Positions 35,723 through 44,434 of a stretch of DNA of 64,000 bases are shown here, piece by piece (within the stretch, counting starts at the first letter, position 1; every line of letters begins with the position of its first letter). Location of the stretch: positions 1 through 64,000 of the forward strand of contig NZ_FOOW01000004.1 of NCBI RefSeq assembly GCF_900113305.1, given 5' to 3'. The stretch is from Prevotella sp. KH2C16. GTDB lineage: Bacteria > Bacteroidota > Bacteroidia > Bacteroidales > Bacteroidaceae. A model generated the notes under the pieces. It was given only the letters and a program-made list of their open reading frames with translations. It did not search any database and was not told the DNA's origin. The translations under genes were made by a program, and so were the position numbers.

Positions 35723-38700
35723 TTAGAAACTTGCACGGAGAGAGATACCAAAGGTACGGGCTGAGGCCGTAGAACCACCCACCTGTGCCTGGTAAACCCA
35801 ATATGTACCATCCGAAGTCTCGGCGTCAAACAGCTTCAGGCTGCGGTAGAGATAGAACGGGTTACGGGCATAAGCCGATACCGTAAGCCGGTCGCAATGG
35901 AACTTCTTGGTGAGCGCAGTCGGCAGGGTATAGGCCAGGCTGATCTCACGGCACTTCACATAACTGTTTTTCTGAACGGCATCCCGATAACTTTGCGAGG
36001 CACCCGTTCCCCAACCATACTGGTTGTCGTTGACCTCAAACTGGGTAACGATGATGTCGTTGGGCGTTCCGTCTTCCTTCACGCCGCGCTGGATTAAACC
36101 GTTATCCCAGACTAAGTGGCCGTCGATCTTGGTTTCACCACGCTTGTAGTTGGGCACCTGAGAGGGATCCACGCGAACGATGGAGGACTTGTTAGACATA
36201 TCGTTGGCCGTACTATAGTAGAACAAGCCACCGGTAGAGGCATCACGCACGCCGACGGCATCCTCTATGATACCTGTATCCATGTAGTACTGCCAAGGTT
36301 GGTTGAGCACATCACCTCCGATGCGGAAGTCAAAATTCAGGTCGAGCGTGAAGTTCTTCCAAGAGAGGGAGGTGCCGAATCCGCCTATCGCGTCAGGCAT
36401 GGCGTTGCCCACCTTGTGGCGAGCCTCGGTATCCGTAATGTACAAGCCATTGGAACCTACGAGATAGTTACCCTTATCATCGGTCTTCCAAGTGTAGGCA
36501 TAGATGTCTCCAATAGGCTCTCCCACATGCGATTCGAAGGTTGCGGCACCATTATCAAAAGTAGCATGGGTGAAGAGATCCAGACCATCGGCCAGCTTGT
36601 TTACCTTATTGTTGTTCTTTGCGATGTTAAAGCGCAAGTCCCAACGCCAGTCCTTATTCATAATCGGAGCACCGTAAACACTAAACTCAATACCATTGTT
36701 GCTTAGCTCACCCACATTCATCAGCATGCTTCTGCCACCCATGGATGCGGCTGCCGTAGCCGTAAGAATCTGATCCTTGACAGTATTGTTGTAGTAGCTT
36801 AGCTCGAAGCCCAGGCGGTTGTGGAAGAACTTATTCTCCAAACCCACCTCAAACTCATGCTTGCGCTCAGGACGGATGTTTTCGTTGCCAATGGTCGTCG
36901 GAACATAATTGTAAGTATAGTTCATGTCGCGGGTCAGTGAACCTTGGCTGAAACCATTGTAAGCGGAATAGATTCCGGGAGAGTTACCTACTACTCCATA
37001 GGCGATGCGAATCTTTCCGTAATCCCACCATGCCGGTCGCTTGTCTTTCATAAATTCCGTATAGAGGGCACTGAGGCTGATAGAAGGATAATAGAAAGTG
37101 TTGGTGCCATGATGCATGGTAGAAGTCTTCTCCTGTCGGATGGTTCCCTCGAGATAAGCCCAGTTGTCGAAACCATAGCTGGCTGTCAGGTAGAGCCCCG
37201 TCTTAAGCAGACGCTGCTGCGTCATGTTTGAATTTTTCTGCCCTACAGACGCATTGATATGGAACCAGTTCTCCTGAGTAAGACCTTGACTGGTGCTTAC
37301 ACTCGAGAGCCAATAATCTTCGCGGCGGGCATTGTAACCGGCATTCACCGTAATATTGTGGATGTCGGAAAAGGTCTTGTCCCACGACAACATGACATCG
37401 CCATAAATGATTTTATAATGGCTGTTGGTCAGGCCATAAGAGTCGCTGTACTGTCCGTTGGTTGAGAAAATGTGCGCATTCTCAGCACGGTTCTTGTTCT
37501 CAATCTTGTCCGTAGTGAGGTCGGTAGCTATGCGGCCGCTCAATGTGAGGCCCGGGATAATAGTCCACACGGGATTCACGGAACCGATGAAGCGATTGTG
37601 ATTCTCAAGTTGCTCCTTACCCAAGACATTCCAAAAATACTCACTCATCAGGGAAGTAGAGCCCATGGGGGTGTAGAGGAACTGCTCATCGGGCGTCAGG
37701 GTTTCGGCCGTACCTCCGTTGCCGGCATAGACGCTGTTCATGTATCCCAGACTGGTCATGGTGTGCTCTCGAATATATTTGACATCCGTGAAGCTACCGA
37801 ACATACCTGAATAGTTCTGCACAATACGACTGATGCGGTAAGGACGGTTCTTGATGTGCTGCACCTCGTAGGTTGCGCTGTAGTTAATCTTCAAGGCCGG
37901 GAACACCTCGAAGGTACCGTTCAGGTTGAAGTTGTGCTTGTTGTTGTTAGAGTTATACTGTGTCGGCAGGTTGTTGTTGTAAGTATAGGAGAAGCGCAGG
38001 GTGTTGCGCTCCGTAGCGTTGGAAACCGACACATTGTAGTTCTGGTTGACACCGGTGCGGAAGACCTCGTCCCACAGGTTGCCTCCTATCGGCGTAAACG
38101 GACGCACCGTACCGTCGAAGTAGGTTACGCTCTTGCTTGCGTCATACTTGGCACCATAAGAATAGTAAGTCTCGCGGACAGGAGTTACGATGCTGTTGCC
38201 ATTGCGGTCTACGCGACTCTGCCGGAAACCGGACGCTGACTCGGGAGTATCTCCCAGAGCCCAGTTATCGTAACCTGGACCGTACTGCTTCTGGATCTCA
38301 GGCATATAGGCCACTACATCGAAGCTCAAGCCGGCACTCAGCTCCACATGGGTTCCCTTGCCCGTGCCTTTCTTGGTGGTAATCATCACGACGCCGTTGG
38401 CAGCCTCAGAGCCATAGAGGGCAGAAGCGGCGGCACCCTTCAGGATGGAGATGTTCTCGATGTCCTCCGGGTTGATGTCCACAAGTCCGTTAGAGTTGAT
38501 GCGCTGGTTATCCCAATAACCGTCGTTGTTGGTATCGCCAAAACGGATAGGCACACCATCAAGAACGAGCAAAGGCTGAGAGGATCTCGTGATGGACGAC
38601 AAACCGCGAATCTGGAAAGACACGGCACCGAGTCCGCCGCCAGGGGCAGAGTTGATGCGCACGCCCGCAGCCTTTCCGTACAAGCCCGACGCAAGGTTGG

Positions 38701-39130
38701 GCGCACCGGTCTTCACGATGTCGGCAGAACCGATCGAGCTGATGGAATAACCCACCTTCTTGGCATCTTTCTTGATACCCAAGGCCGTAACGACCACCTC
38801 GTCGACACTGGCACTACTCTCCTCCATCACCACATTAATGGATTGTTTTCCCCTGACATCGACCGCCTTCGAGGCGTATCCGATATAGGTAAACTCCAAT
38901 GTGGCATTGGAAGGACAGCTGATGGTGTAATTACCGTCGACATCGGTAATCACACCCATCGCGGATCCGAGGACTTTTACGGTGGCGCCGACTATCGGCT
39001 CACCTACCTGATCCACAACAGAACCCTTGACCGTAATGTTCTGGGCCGAAAGACTGACGGCAAAAAACATCATCAAAACAGCCAAGGCTGCTCTCAAAGA
39101 GAGCTTGAAAGCGTTTTCTTTTTTCTCCAT
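35723..39130 (-). CDS. SusC-family TonB-dependent transporter of a bare susCD pair
   Basis: 1135 residues, the longest transporter in the window. Signal peptide (SLSAQ), carboxypeptidase-regulatory-like domain (about 32-110, VKGSVVDQVGEPIVGATVKV), plug (about 115-255, VDEVVVTALGIKKDAKKVG and IENISILKGAAASALYGSEAANGVV), then a barrel ending in ISLRASF. A DTNNDGYWDNQRINSNG insert lies in the plug (about residue 200-220), a segment the other four do not have and which looks like a calcium-type DxNxDG loop. No STN. A CAAATTTA (minus-strand TAAATTTG) box lies upstream at 39266-39273 with a weak -33. Confidence 0.95.
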   Translation of the reverse strand: MEKKENAFKLSLRAALAVLMMFFAVSLSAQNITVKGSVVDQVGEPIVGATVKVLGSAMGVITDVDGNYTISCPSNATLEFTYIGYASKAVDVRGKQSINVVMEESSASVDEVVVTALGIKKDAKKVGYSISSIGSADIVKTGAPNLASGLYGKAAGVRINSAPGGGLGAVSFQIRGLSSITRSSQPLLVLDGVPIRFGDTNNDGYWDNQRINSNGLVDINPEDIENISILKGAAASALYGSEAANGVVMITTKKGTGKGTHVELSAGLSFDVVAYMPEIQKQYGPGYDNWALGDTPESASGFRQSRVDRNGNSIVTPVRETYYSYGAKYDASKSVTYFDGTVRPFTPIGGNLWDEVFRTGVNQNYNVSVSNATERNTLRFSYTYNNNLPTQYNSNNNKHNFNLNGTFEVFPALKINYSATYEVQHIKNRPYRISRIVQNYSGMFGSFTDVKYIREHTMTSLGYMNSVYAGNGGTAETLTPDEQFLYTPMGSTSLMSEYFWNVLGKEQLENHNRFIGSVNPVWTIIPGLTLSGRIATDLTTDKIENKNRAENAHIFSTNGQYSDSYGLTNSHYKIIYGDVMLSWDKTFSDIHNITVNAGYNARREDYWLSSVSTSQGLTQENWFHINASVGQKNSNMTQQRLLKTGLYLTASYGFDNWAYLEGTIRQEKTSTMHHGTNTFYYPSISLSALYTEFMKDKRPAWWDYGKIRIAYGVVGNSPGIYSAYNGFSQGSLTRDMNYTYNYVPTTIGNENIRPERKHEFEVGLENKFFHNRLGFELSYYNNTVKDQILTATAAASMGGRSMLMNVGELSNNGIEFSVYGAPIMNKDWRWDLRFNIAKNNNKVNKLADGLDLFTHATFDNGAATFESHVGEPIGDIYAYTWKTDDKGNYLVGSNGLYITDTEARHKVGNAMPDAIGGFGTSLSWKNFTLDLNFDFRIGGDVLNQPWQYYMDTGIIEDAVGVRDASTGGLFYYSTANDMSNKSSIVRVDPSQVPNYKRGETKIDGHLVWDNGLIQRGVKEDGTPNDIIVTQFEVNDNQYGWGTGASQSYRDAVQKNSYVKCREISLAYTLPTALTKKFHCDRLTVSAYARNPFYLYRSLKLFDAETSDGTYWVYQAQVGGSTASARTFGISLRASF

Positions 39131-39729
39131 TGCTTTTTTTAATTTAAGGTACTTGTAACTATTTGAAACATTTTAATCAACTATAAGTTAGCAGGGCGAC
39201 ATCCTATGGCGTCGAATCGCAGGCACTCTTGGCCATACATGCGCAACGCTCTTACATTATTGCTGCAAATTTAGTAAATTAACTGAAACTTTAATGAAAT
39301 TTTAGAGAAAAGATGCATAAAAATAGTTTAATTCTTGCAAAAAATGACGATTTCAGGGGCTTTTAGCGCACTTCAATCCCGGTTCCGGTACTCACTACGA
39401 TAACCAGAATCAGTATATGGAGGGGATGCCTATGCGCATTCCCCGCAAGAAAAACAGCAAAGAGCCGTAAGAGAGGTAAGGCCCGGCCGGAAGGGAAACC
39501 GAAAGAAAAGCCTCTGCTGACGACAAAAAAGAATCCGCCGGACGGCATCCGAGGAGTGTTTCAACGGCAGAAACACGGTGTTTCAATAGCTGAAACAGAT
39601 TGTTTCAATGACTGAAACACGAAGTTTCAACGGCAGAAACTCCTTCAGAAGACGGCAAAAGAAAAGGGGAATTGCCGCAACAAAGCCTGCGACAAGTCCC
39701 CGGATGCTTCTGCAAATGCAAAACCTGAA
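39131..39729. other. Intergenic region between susC and the fucosidase gene
   Basis: Holds the susC leader, a -7-like box at 39266-39273 (minus strand TAAATTTG) and the family B array copy 2. An AAGTTAG partial match to the leader motif is at 39185-39191, 55 nt from the start codon. No gene is visible. Confidence 0.65.
39558..39640. repeat. Family B 22-bp-phased array, copy 2
   Basis: 83 bp. Four palindromes of 17 bp start at 39558, 39580, 39602 and 39624: GTTTCAACGGCAGAAAC, GTTTCAATAGCTGAAAC, GTTTCAATGACTGAAAC, GTTTCAACGGCAGAAAC. Spacers are ACGGT, AGATT and ACGAA. The array is 89 bp beyond the stop of the GH29 gene and together with copy 1 brackets the bare susCD pair. Confidence 0.88.
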
Positions 39730-41028
39730 TTACTTCAGGGTGAGTTCCACGATGGTGTCTACGCCCTTGGGCGCCGAGGGGAGACCGAGGAGCACGCCCC
39801 CCGCCACATGCTGCACCCGCACGGGAGCCTTGCCCGAGAACATGCGTGCCTTGGCAACTCTCTTCGTGGTGATGGGCAGGAAGAGCGACTTGTCCTGATA
39901 ATTGAGGATGTGCACATAGAGCGTGCTGCCCTTCTGGGTGGTTACGCCCCAGTCGCGGGGAGCCACCAGGCCGCCGCGCGTGCCGTAGATGGTCTCCCCA
40001 TTGGCCTTCAGCCATGTCCCGATGGCCTTCAGCCTTGCCAGGGCTTCGGCGGGAAGCATGCCGTCGGGGCGCGGTCCTATGTTGAGCAGATAGTTGGCAT
40101 TGTGCCCGGCTGAGCTCACCAGCTTCCGGATGAGCGTCTCCGCACTCTTATACTGCTTGTCGGTGATGCTGTAGCCCCAGGTGCGGTTCATCGTCATGCA
40201 GGTTTCCAGCGGAAGCTGCCCGATGACGCTCCCGCCCGAGAAGCCCGCCGTGTTCTGTCCGGGCAGGTCTTGCTCGAACATCTGGATATCCTCGCCGGGC
40301 TTGGGTGCCTGGTGATGGTTGTTGCCTATCAGACAGCCGGGCTGCAGCCGGTGAATCAAGGCATATTGCTCGTCGAGACGCCAGTCGAAGTCCTTGTGCA
40401 TCTTGTGGTCCCACCATCCGTCGAACCATATGGCGCCCACCTTTCCGTAGTTGGTAAGCAGTTCGGTGAGCTGCTCGTTCATGAACCGGAAGTAGCTGTC
40501 GTAGTCCTGTTTGTCGGTAGGACGACCCAGTTTGGATCCTGATCCACCCAAGGGATAGTCCAGCCGGTGCCAGTCGAGGTGGGAATAATAGAACTGCAGG
40601 CGGATGCCGTATTTCTCACAGGCGGCGGCGAGCTCTTTCAGCACATCGCGGCGGAACGGCGTGGCATCCACGATGTTATAGCCGGACGCGGCCGTTTTGA
40701 ACATGGAGAACCCGTCGTGGTGGCGCGAGGTGATGGTGATGTATCGGGCACCGGCCTCCTTGAAGGCCTTCACCCACTCCTCGGCATCGAACTTAGAGGG
40801 ATAGAAGCCGGCAGCGAGGTGGGTATACTCCTCATAGTTGAGCTTCTTGTTCTCCTGCACCCACTCGCCGTCGCCGAGCATGGAGTAGATGCCCCAATGG
40901 AGGAAAATACCAAACTTGTTATCCTGAAACTCCCTGCGAGCCTGCAGGTTATCGGCCGACGGCTGATACTGCGCGAACAGATGGGCACATACCAGCATAA
41001 AGACAATAGATAAAACGGTTTTTTTCAT
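39730..41028 (-). CDS. GH29 alpha-L-fucosidase
   Basis: 432 residues with a signal peptide (AHLFAQ|YQ), so it is periplasmic or exported. GH29 enzymes remove alpha-linked fucose from glycan ends or N-glycan cores with retention of configuration. FLHWGIYS (His44-Trp45) and RHHDGF (102-107) are the family's fucose-pocket motifs. The nucleophile is most likely Asp203 in AIWFDGWWD, and Glu252 in FEQDLPGQN is a candidate acid/base. It is about the length of the short single-domain GH29 enzymes. The gene is alone in its unit with a promoter at 41048-41079 and may process glycans released by the GH18 PULs. Confidence 0.93.
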   Translation of the reverse strand: MKKTVLSIVFMLVCAHLFAQYQPSADNLQARREFQDNKFGIFLHWGIYSMLGDGEWVQENKKLNYEEYTHLAAGFYPSKFDAEEWVKAFKEAGARYITITSRHHDGFSMFKTAASGYNIVDATPFRRDVLKELAAACEKYGIRLQFYYSHLDWHRLDYPLGGSGSKLGRPTDKQDYDSYFRFMNEQLTELLTNYGKVGAIWFDGWWDHKMHKDFDWRLDEQYALIHRLQPGCLIGNNHHQAPKPGEDIQMFEQDLPGQNTAGFSGGSVIGQLPLETCMTMNRTWGYSITDKQYKSAETLIRKLVSSAGHNANYLLNIGPRPDGMLPAEALARLKAIGTWLKANGETIYGTRGGLVAPRDWGVTTQKGSTLYVHILNYQDKSLFLPITTKRVAKARMFSGKAPVRVQHVAGGVLLGLPSAPKGVDTIVELTLK

Positions 41029-41047
41029 GACATTAAGAAATTTGCGG

Positions 41048-41079
41048 CAAAGGTAAGCAAAGTTCCCGAGAAATCCAAG
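41048..41079 (-). promoter_or_regulatory. Promoter of the fucosidase gene
   Basis: On the minus strand CTTG-type -33 (41079-41076) and TACCTTTG (41055-41048), 20 bp apart. The message would start near 41041, only about 13 nt before the ATG, so the leader is very short. Confidence 0.5.
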
Positions 41080-41168
41080 AAAATCAGGCAGGAGAATCGC
41101 GGAAAACGGAAATCTGCCCGAAAAATCATCCTCAAAAGCGACATGGCGGCAGACCGAGGCAAAACAAA

Positions 41169-41202
41169 AACCGCCCTGCCTCTCGTGAAGGCAGGGCGGT
41201 TT
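41169..41202 (-). terminator. Terminator of PUL 4
   Basis: AACCGCCCTGCCT and AGGCAGGGCGGTTT form a strong stem, followed on the minus strand by TTTTTGTTTT. A textbook intrinsic terminator directly after the last PUL 4 gene. Confidence 0.9.
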
Positions 41203-41213
41203 CCAAGAAGAGT

Positions 41214-42188
41214 TTACTCCGCGAAAATGGCCAGATTGTCAATTGCGCAGTAGCCCCACTGTATGTAGCCCCATGCCCATGAATTCTGATCCAGACTCAT
41301 CGTCATGCGAACATAGCGGGAGGGAACAGCCCCGTAGAAGACATAACCCGTATAAGTGTCCCAGCCGGAGCCAACGGACGGACCGCTGTGCTCGGAGGTC
41401 TTGCCAGCCTCTGTCCACTTCGACTTATCGGCACTGAGTTCTACCGTGGCACTCGTTACCAGACTTGAATTGATGCCGAAGCCCACGATGTTCTTGCTCT
41501 CCCCAAGGTCGAGAAGGAAGGAGGCCGTAGCCTGCTTCTTCGTAAATTTCCAACCGGAGAAGGTAAAGGCGTCCTTGTTCAGCCCGTCGGCCTCAAGGCA
41601 AGTGGCCTCGGTCAGGGCAGAGCCCGCCATGGCGGCAGCCTCGTCGTTGATAAGGCTTGTAGAGGTCTTGACAAGCACATACACCACGCCCCGGTCTTCG
41701 GAAGCCGTGCCCGCGCCGGAAACCTTCAGGCGCAGGGGAGCCAGATAGACCGGCTCCGTCAACTTGGCAAGGTCGGCATTGGCGACAAATGCCAGCCGAA
41801 TGGAGTCGGAGGAGGCTACCGTGTCGGCCTGGATATGGGCAGCGGCACCCGCAAGGTCGAGATAACCTGCCGGGAGAGCCGCATACTCCGTCTTGTTCCG
41901 GGCATTGTATACCTCAACGAGCGACGGGTCAAGCTCCAGAGTGGCGCTCGTGCCCTGTGCGGCACGCTTAATCCGTATTGGGAAAGCGGCCTTGAAGGTG
42001 GTGAGGTCGCCGATGGGAGTGTGAACCACCTTGGCCTCGAGGGCATTGGCGGCATTGAGATTTACATACACCAGGTTGTTCGGGTTACCCACGATATCAT
42101 AGTGATCATCGTCGCTGCACGAAGAGATTGCCAGCGAGGCAATGGCAATCACGCACAATGCAGGATACTTCAAAAAGTTCTTTTTCAT
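41214..42188 (-). CDS. DUF1735-F5/8C surface lipoprotein (PUL 4)
   Basis: 324 residues from the ATG at 42188. An in-frame start at 42218 overlaps the preceding gene, but AAAGGAGG lies 8 bases before the ATG at 42188 and the lipoprotein signal begins there. Lipid Cys24 is followed by SDDDH, a surface-export signal. One DUF1735 domain (about 30-175) and one F5/8C-type domain (about 185-324; FLLDLGESKNIVGFG, SRYVRMTMSLDQNSWAWGY). It is the third paralogue of this family in the window and is probably a glycan-binding protein. A classic Shine-Dalgarno is rare among its neighbours. Confidence 0.85.
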   Translation of the reverse strand: MKKNFLKYPALCVIAIASLAISSCSDDDHYDIVGNPNNLVYVNLNAANALEAKVVHTPIGDLTTFKAAFPIRIKRAAQGTSATLELDPSLVEVYNARNKTEYAALPAGYLDLAGAAAHIQADTVASSDSIRLAFVANADLAKLTEPVYLAPLRLKVSGAGTASEDRGVVYVLVKTSTSLINDEAAAMAGSALTEATCLEADGLNKDAFTFSGWKFTKKQATASFLLDLGESKNIVGFGINSSLVTSATVELSADKSKWTEAGKTSEHSGPSVGSGWDTYTGYVFYGAVPSRYVRMTMSLDQNSWAWGYIQWGYCAIDNLAIFAE

Positions 42189-42205
42189 CGTTAATTCCTC
42201 CTTTA

Positions 42206-43426
42206 TTACTGTGCACACTTGTTGATATCATCTTTCACCCAGTTGATGGCGTTGGCAGCATTGGGAGTGGGCGTCATGTTGCCGCTCTCGTTGACATCGC
42301 GGCTCGTCTTGCTCCAGTCCATATCAAAGCCGTTACCCGTGGCATCCTTGAAGATGTGGCCGCTGCCCTCGTTGAATTTCCAGTATGCCTTCAGGCCGTC
42401 GCTCTGCGGATCTACGCCGCATATGCCCCCCGCGATTTCGCTTGCGGAAAGGGCACGGTCCCAGATTCGGATCTCACAGAAGCGATGAGCGAAGAACTGG
42501 CTGGTGGTATAGCCGCCCCATGACATGCCCATCTCATAGCGCTTGAAGTTGATTTTGTCAATCTTCGCTCCGATAGAGGTGTCGAGCACGCCGTTCACAT
42601 AGAGCGAAACGGTGCTGCCGTCGTAGACAAATGAGAGCAGATACCAGTGGCCGTTCTCGAATTCCGTCTTGGAGATAAACTTGTTGTCGGCAAGAATCAC
42701 CTGAAGTTTGTTGTCAGAATTGGCCTCGTTAAAGCGCAGCAGCAACGACTTTTTCTCGTTTTCCTCCTCAAGAGCCATGAATCGCTGCGGGTAGTTGGTG
42801 CGGTTCAAGCCCTGCGGATAAATCTTCACCTCATAGGTCAGGGTCGTCAACGGAATGGCCTTGTCGAAGATGAAGTTGCTCGACGCGCTGGAATTAGCCT
42901 GAATGGAGAAGAAATTCAACACGCGGGAAACGCGCAGGAAGATGGTCTTGGAAGTCTCGATCAGAGGTTCGTTGGTACCACTTACAGACTTTACCGTAAC
43001 AGGAATCAGATAGGTACGGCCGTCTACGAAGTCTTCTGTGCTCACCACCTTCACAAGTGCGGGGGCAGAAATGGCAGCGTCCTTGGAAATGGTTACCTGG
43101 GTCTGCTCCAACTCAACAGCTCCTTCGGGAATCGAGAAGTAGTTGGTGGTATGCTCGGCATTGTACTCATCCACCTTGGAAGGGTCGATGGCCAAGGTCA
43201 ATGTAACATCGCTTTCCACTTTCTTAGTAGACTGCACGGTTACTGCATAACTAGCAGGTGTATCTTCGACTACAAACTTGACTACAGGGTTATTCTCTGT
43301 ACCAGATACAAAGAGCCCTGACTTATTGTAATCAAAATCATCGCCCTCGGAGCTGCAGGAAGTGAAAGACATGCCTCCTGCCAACAGAAGAAGAGCTGCT
43401 GAAATGATATTGAATCTGAATTTCAT
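42206..43426 (-). CDS. DUF1735-LamG surface lipoprotein (PUL 4)
   Basis: 406 residues, lipid Cys24 (SFTSCSSEGDD, acidic tail after the cysteine). DUF1735 domain about 30-165 and LamG domain about 175-390 (LTYEVKIYPQG, GHWYLLSFVYDGSTVSLYVNG, CEIRIWDRALSASEI). It differs from the PUL 1 and PUL 2 paralogues by a longer C-terminal tail (WSKTSRDVNESGNMTPTPN ... NKCAQ) replacing the NxKCP(F/Y) end, though a terminal cysteine is kept. It follows the GH18 gene by 18 bp. Confidence 0.85.
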   Translation of the reverse strand: MKFRFNIISAALLLLAGGMSFTSCSSEGDDFDYNKSGLFVSGTENNPVVKFVVEDTPASYAVTVQSTKKVESDVTLTLAIDPSKVDEYNAEHTTNYFSIPEGAVELEQTQVTISKDAAISAPALVKVVSTEDFVDGRTYLIPVTVKSVSGTNEPLIETSKTIFLRVSRVLNFFSIQANSSASSNFIFDKAIPLTTLTYEVKIYPQGLNRTNYPQRFMALEEENEKKSLLLRFNEANSDNKLQVILADNKFISKTEFENGHWYLLSFVYDGSTVSLYVNGVLDTSIGAKIDKINFKRYEMGMSWGGYTTSQFFAHRFCEIRIWDRALSASEIAGGICGVDPQSDGLKAYWKFNEGSGHIFKDATGNGFDMDWSKTSRDVNESGNMTPTPNAANAINWVKDDINKCAQ

Positions 43427-43444
43427 ACTTGTATAAATTTATAG

Positions 43445-44401
43445 TTACTTATTTAAAGCAGGATTCTGAATCTGGATAGCCTCACGGAACTCTTTATAAG
43501 GAATACCGGACTGCGACTTGTAGTTGTAGTCGATATAGTAAGCTCCGAACCCACCCTTACGGCCACCTGCCGGCTTAAAGGCTGCATACTCACGAACCAT
43601 GGCACCGTTAACGCCGCCATCCTGCGCCTCGGCACCCGTACTCTCACAGAGCACGGTCCGCTCTACCGGACGGCCGCTTGAGCCTGTCTGGAAACCTATC
43701 TGCCAAGAGTAAGCCTGGCGGACGAAGTAGTCGCAGTACTCATCACATGAAGAAGGAGAACCGCCGAAGAAGTCGATGATGAACAACTTGTCGGGCCACT
43801 GTCCCGCAGGACCGAAGTATTTGTTACACTCGTCAGCCACTATATGCATGTTGCTGTCGCTCCAGCCCTCATAATCGAAGTCTACCCCGTCGAGTTCACA
43901 CTTCATAACCGTATCCACAGCCCAACGGGCATAGGCACGGAGTTCCTCCTCGTTACCACTATGAAGCGTGATGACTCGAGTGGTATCTACATTGAAATTC
44001 TCGTCTCTATACCAGAATTGCTGACCATAGTGGGAAGCGTCAGCGTGCATGACGAAACGTGTTCCCTTGATGTCCTGACAATATTTCATGTCTTGATAGG
44101 CGATAGGATATTTCTCTTTGGTAGGGATATCTATCCAAAGGTTTACGATATCCAGGCTATCCGGCAACCCCAGGAAACGCTCGCCCCAAGAGGTGGGGTT
44201 CTGGCTGTTTGCCCAAGAAGCATAGTATGCATACGAAATCTCGTGATCAGACTTCTTGAATTCGCGGAGATTTGCAAAGTACTGTGCATCGTATTTGTAC
44301 AGATCTTGAACCTCAATAGTCTCTACATCGTTGTCGCAACTGGTGAGAGTGAGACCCATTACTGCAAGAACGAATGCACCGAAAAATATTTTCATTTTCA
44401 T
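43445..44401 (-). CDS. GH18 endoglycosidase-type lipoprotein (PUL 4)
   Basis: 318 residues from the ATG at 44401 (a TTG at 44434 also exists in frame). Lipid Cys22 is followed by DNDVE. GH18 barrel with the complete motif LDGVDFDYE at residues 170-178 (Glu178). Sequence around the motif differs more from the PUL 1 and PUL 2 enzymes, which read YEPEGD after the Glu while this one reads YEGWSDS, so its substrate may differ. The late-barrel segment is VRQAYSWQIG rather than the NxxYGG type. Probable role is cleavage of N-glycan-like chains at the surface. It is 33 bp after susD. Confidence 0.86.
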   Translation of the reverse strand: MKMKIFFGAFVLAVMGLTLTSCDNDVETIEVQDLYKYDAQYFANLREFKKSDHEISYAYYASWANSQNPTSWGERFLGLPDSLDIVNLWIDIPTKEKYPIAYQDMKYCQDIKGTRFVMHADASHYGQQFWYRDENFNVDTTRVITLHSGNEEELRAYARWAVDTVMKCELDGVDFDYEGWSDSNMHIVADECNKYFGPAGQWPDKLFIIDFFGGSPSSCDEYCDYFVRQAYSWQIGFQTGSSGRPVERTVLCESTGAEAQDGGVNGAMVREYAAFKPAGGRKGGFGAYYIDYNYKSQSGIPYKEFREAIQIQNPALNK

Positions 44402-44434
44402 AATAATGTATTCTATTTTATAATTGTTCAACAA

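Noticed and set aside
39558..39640. Family A and B arrays as plain intrinsic terminators
   Set aside because: The stems are short and repeated at fixed spacing without T-runs, and one family B copy lies beyond a perfect separate terminator.
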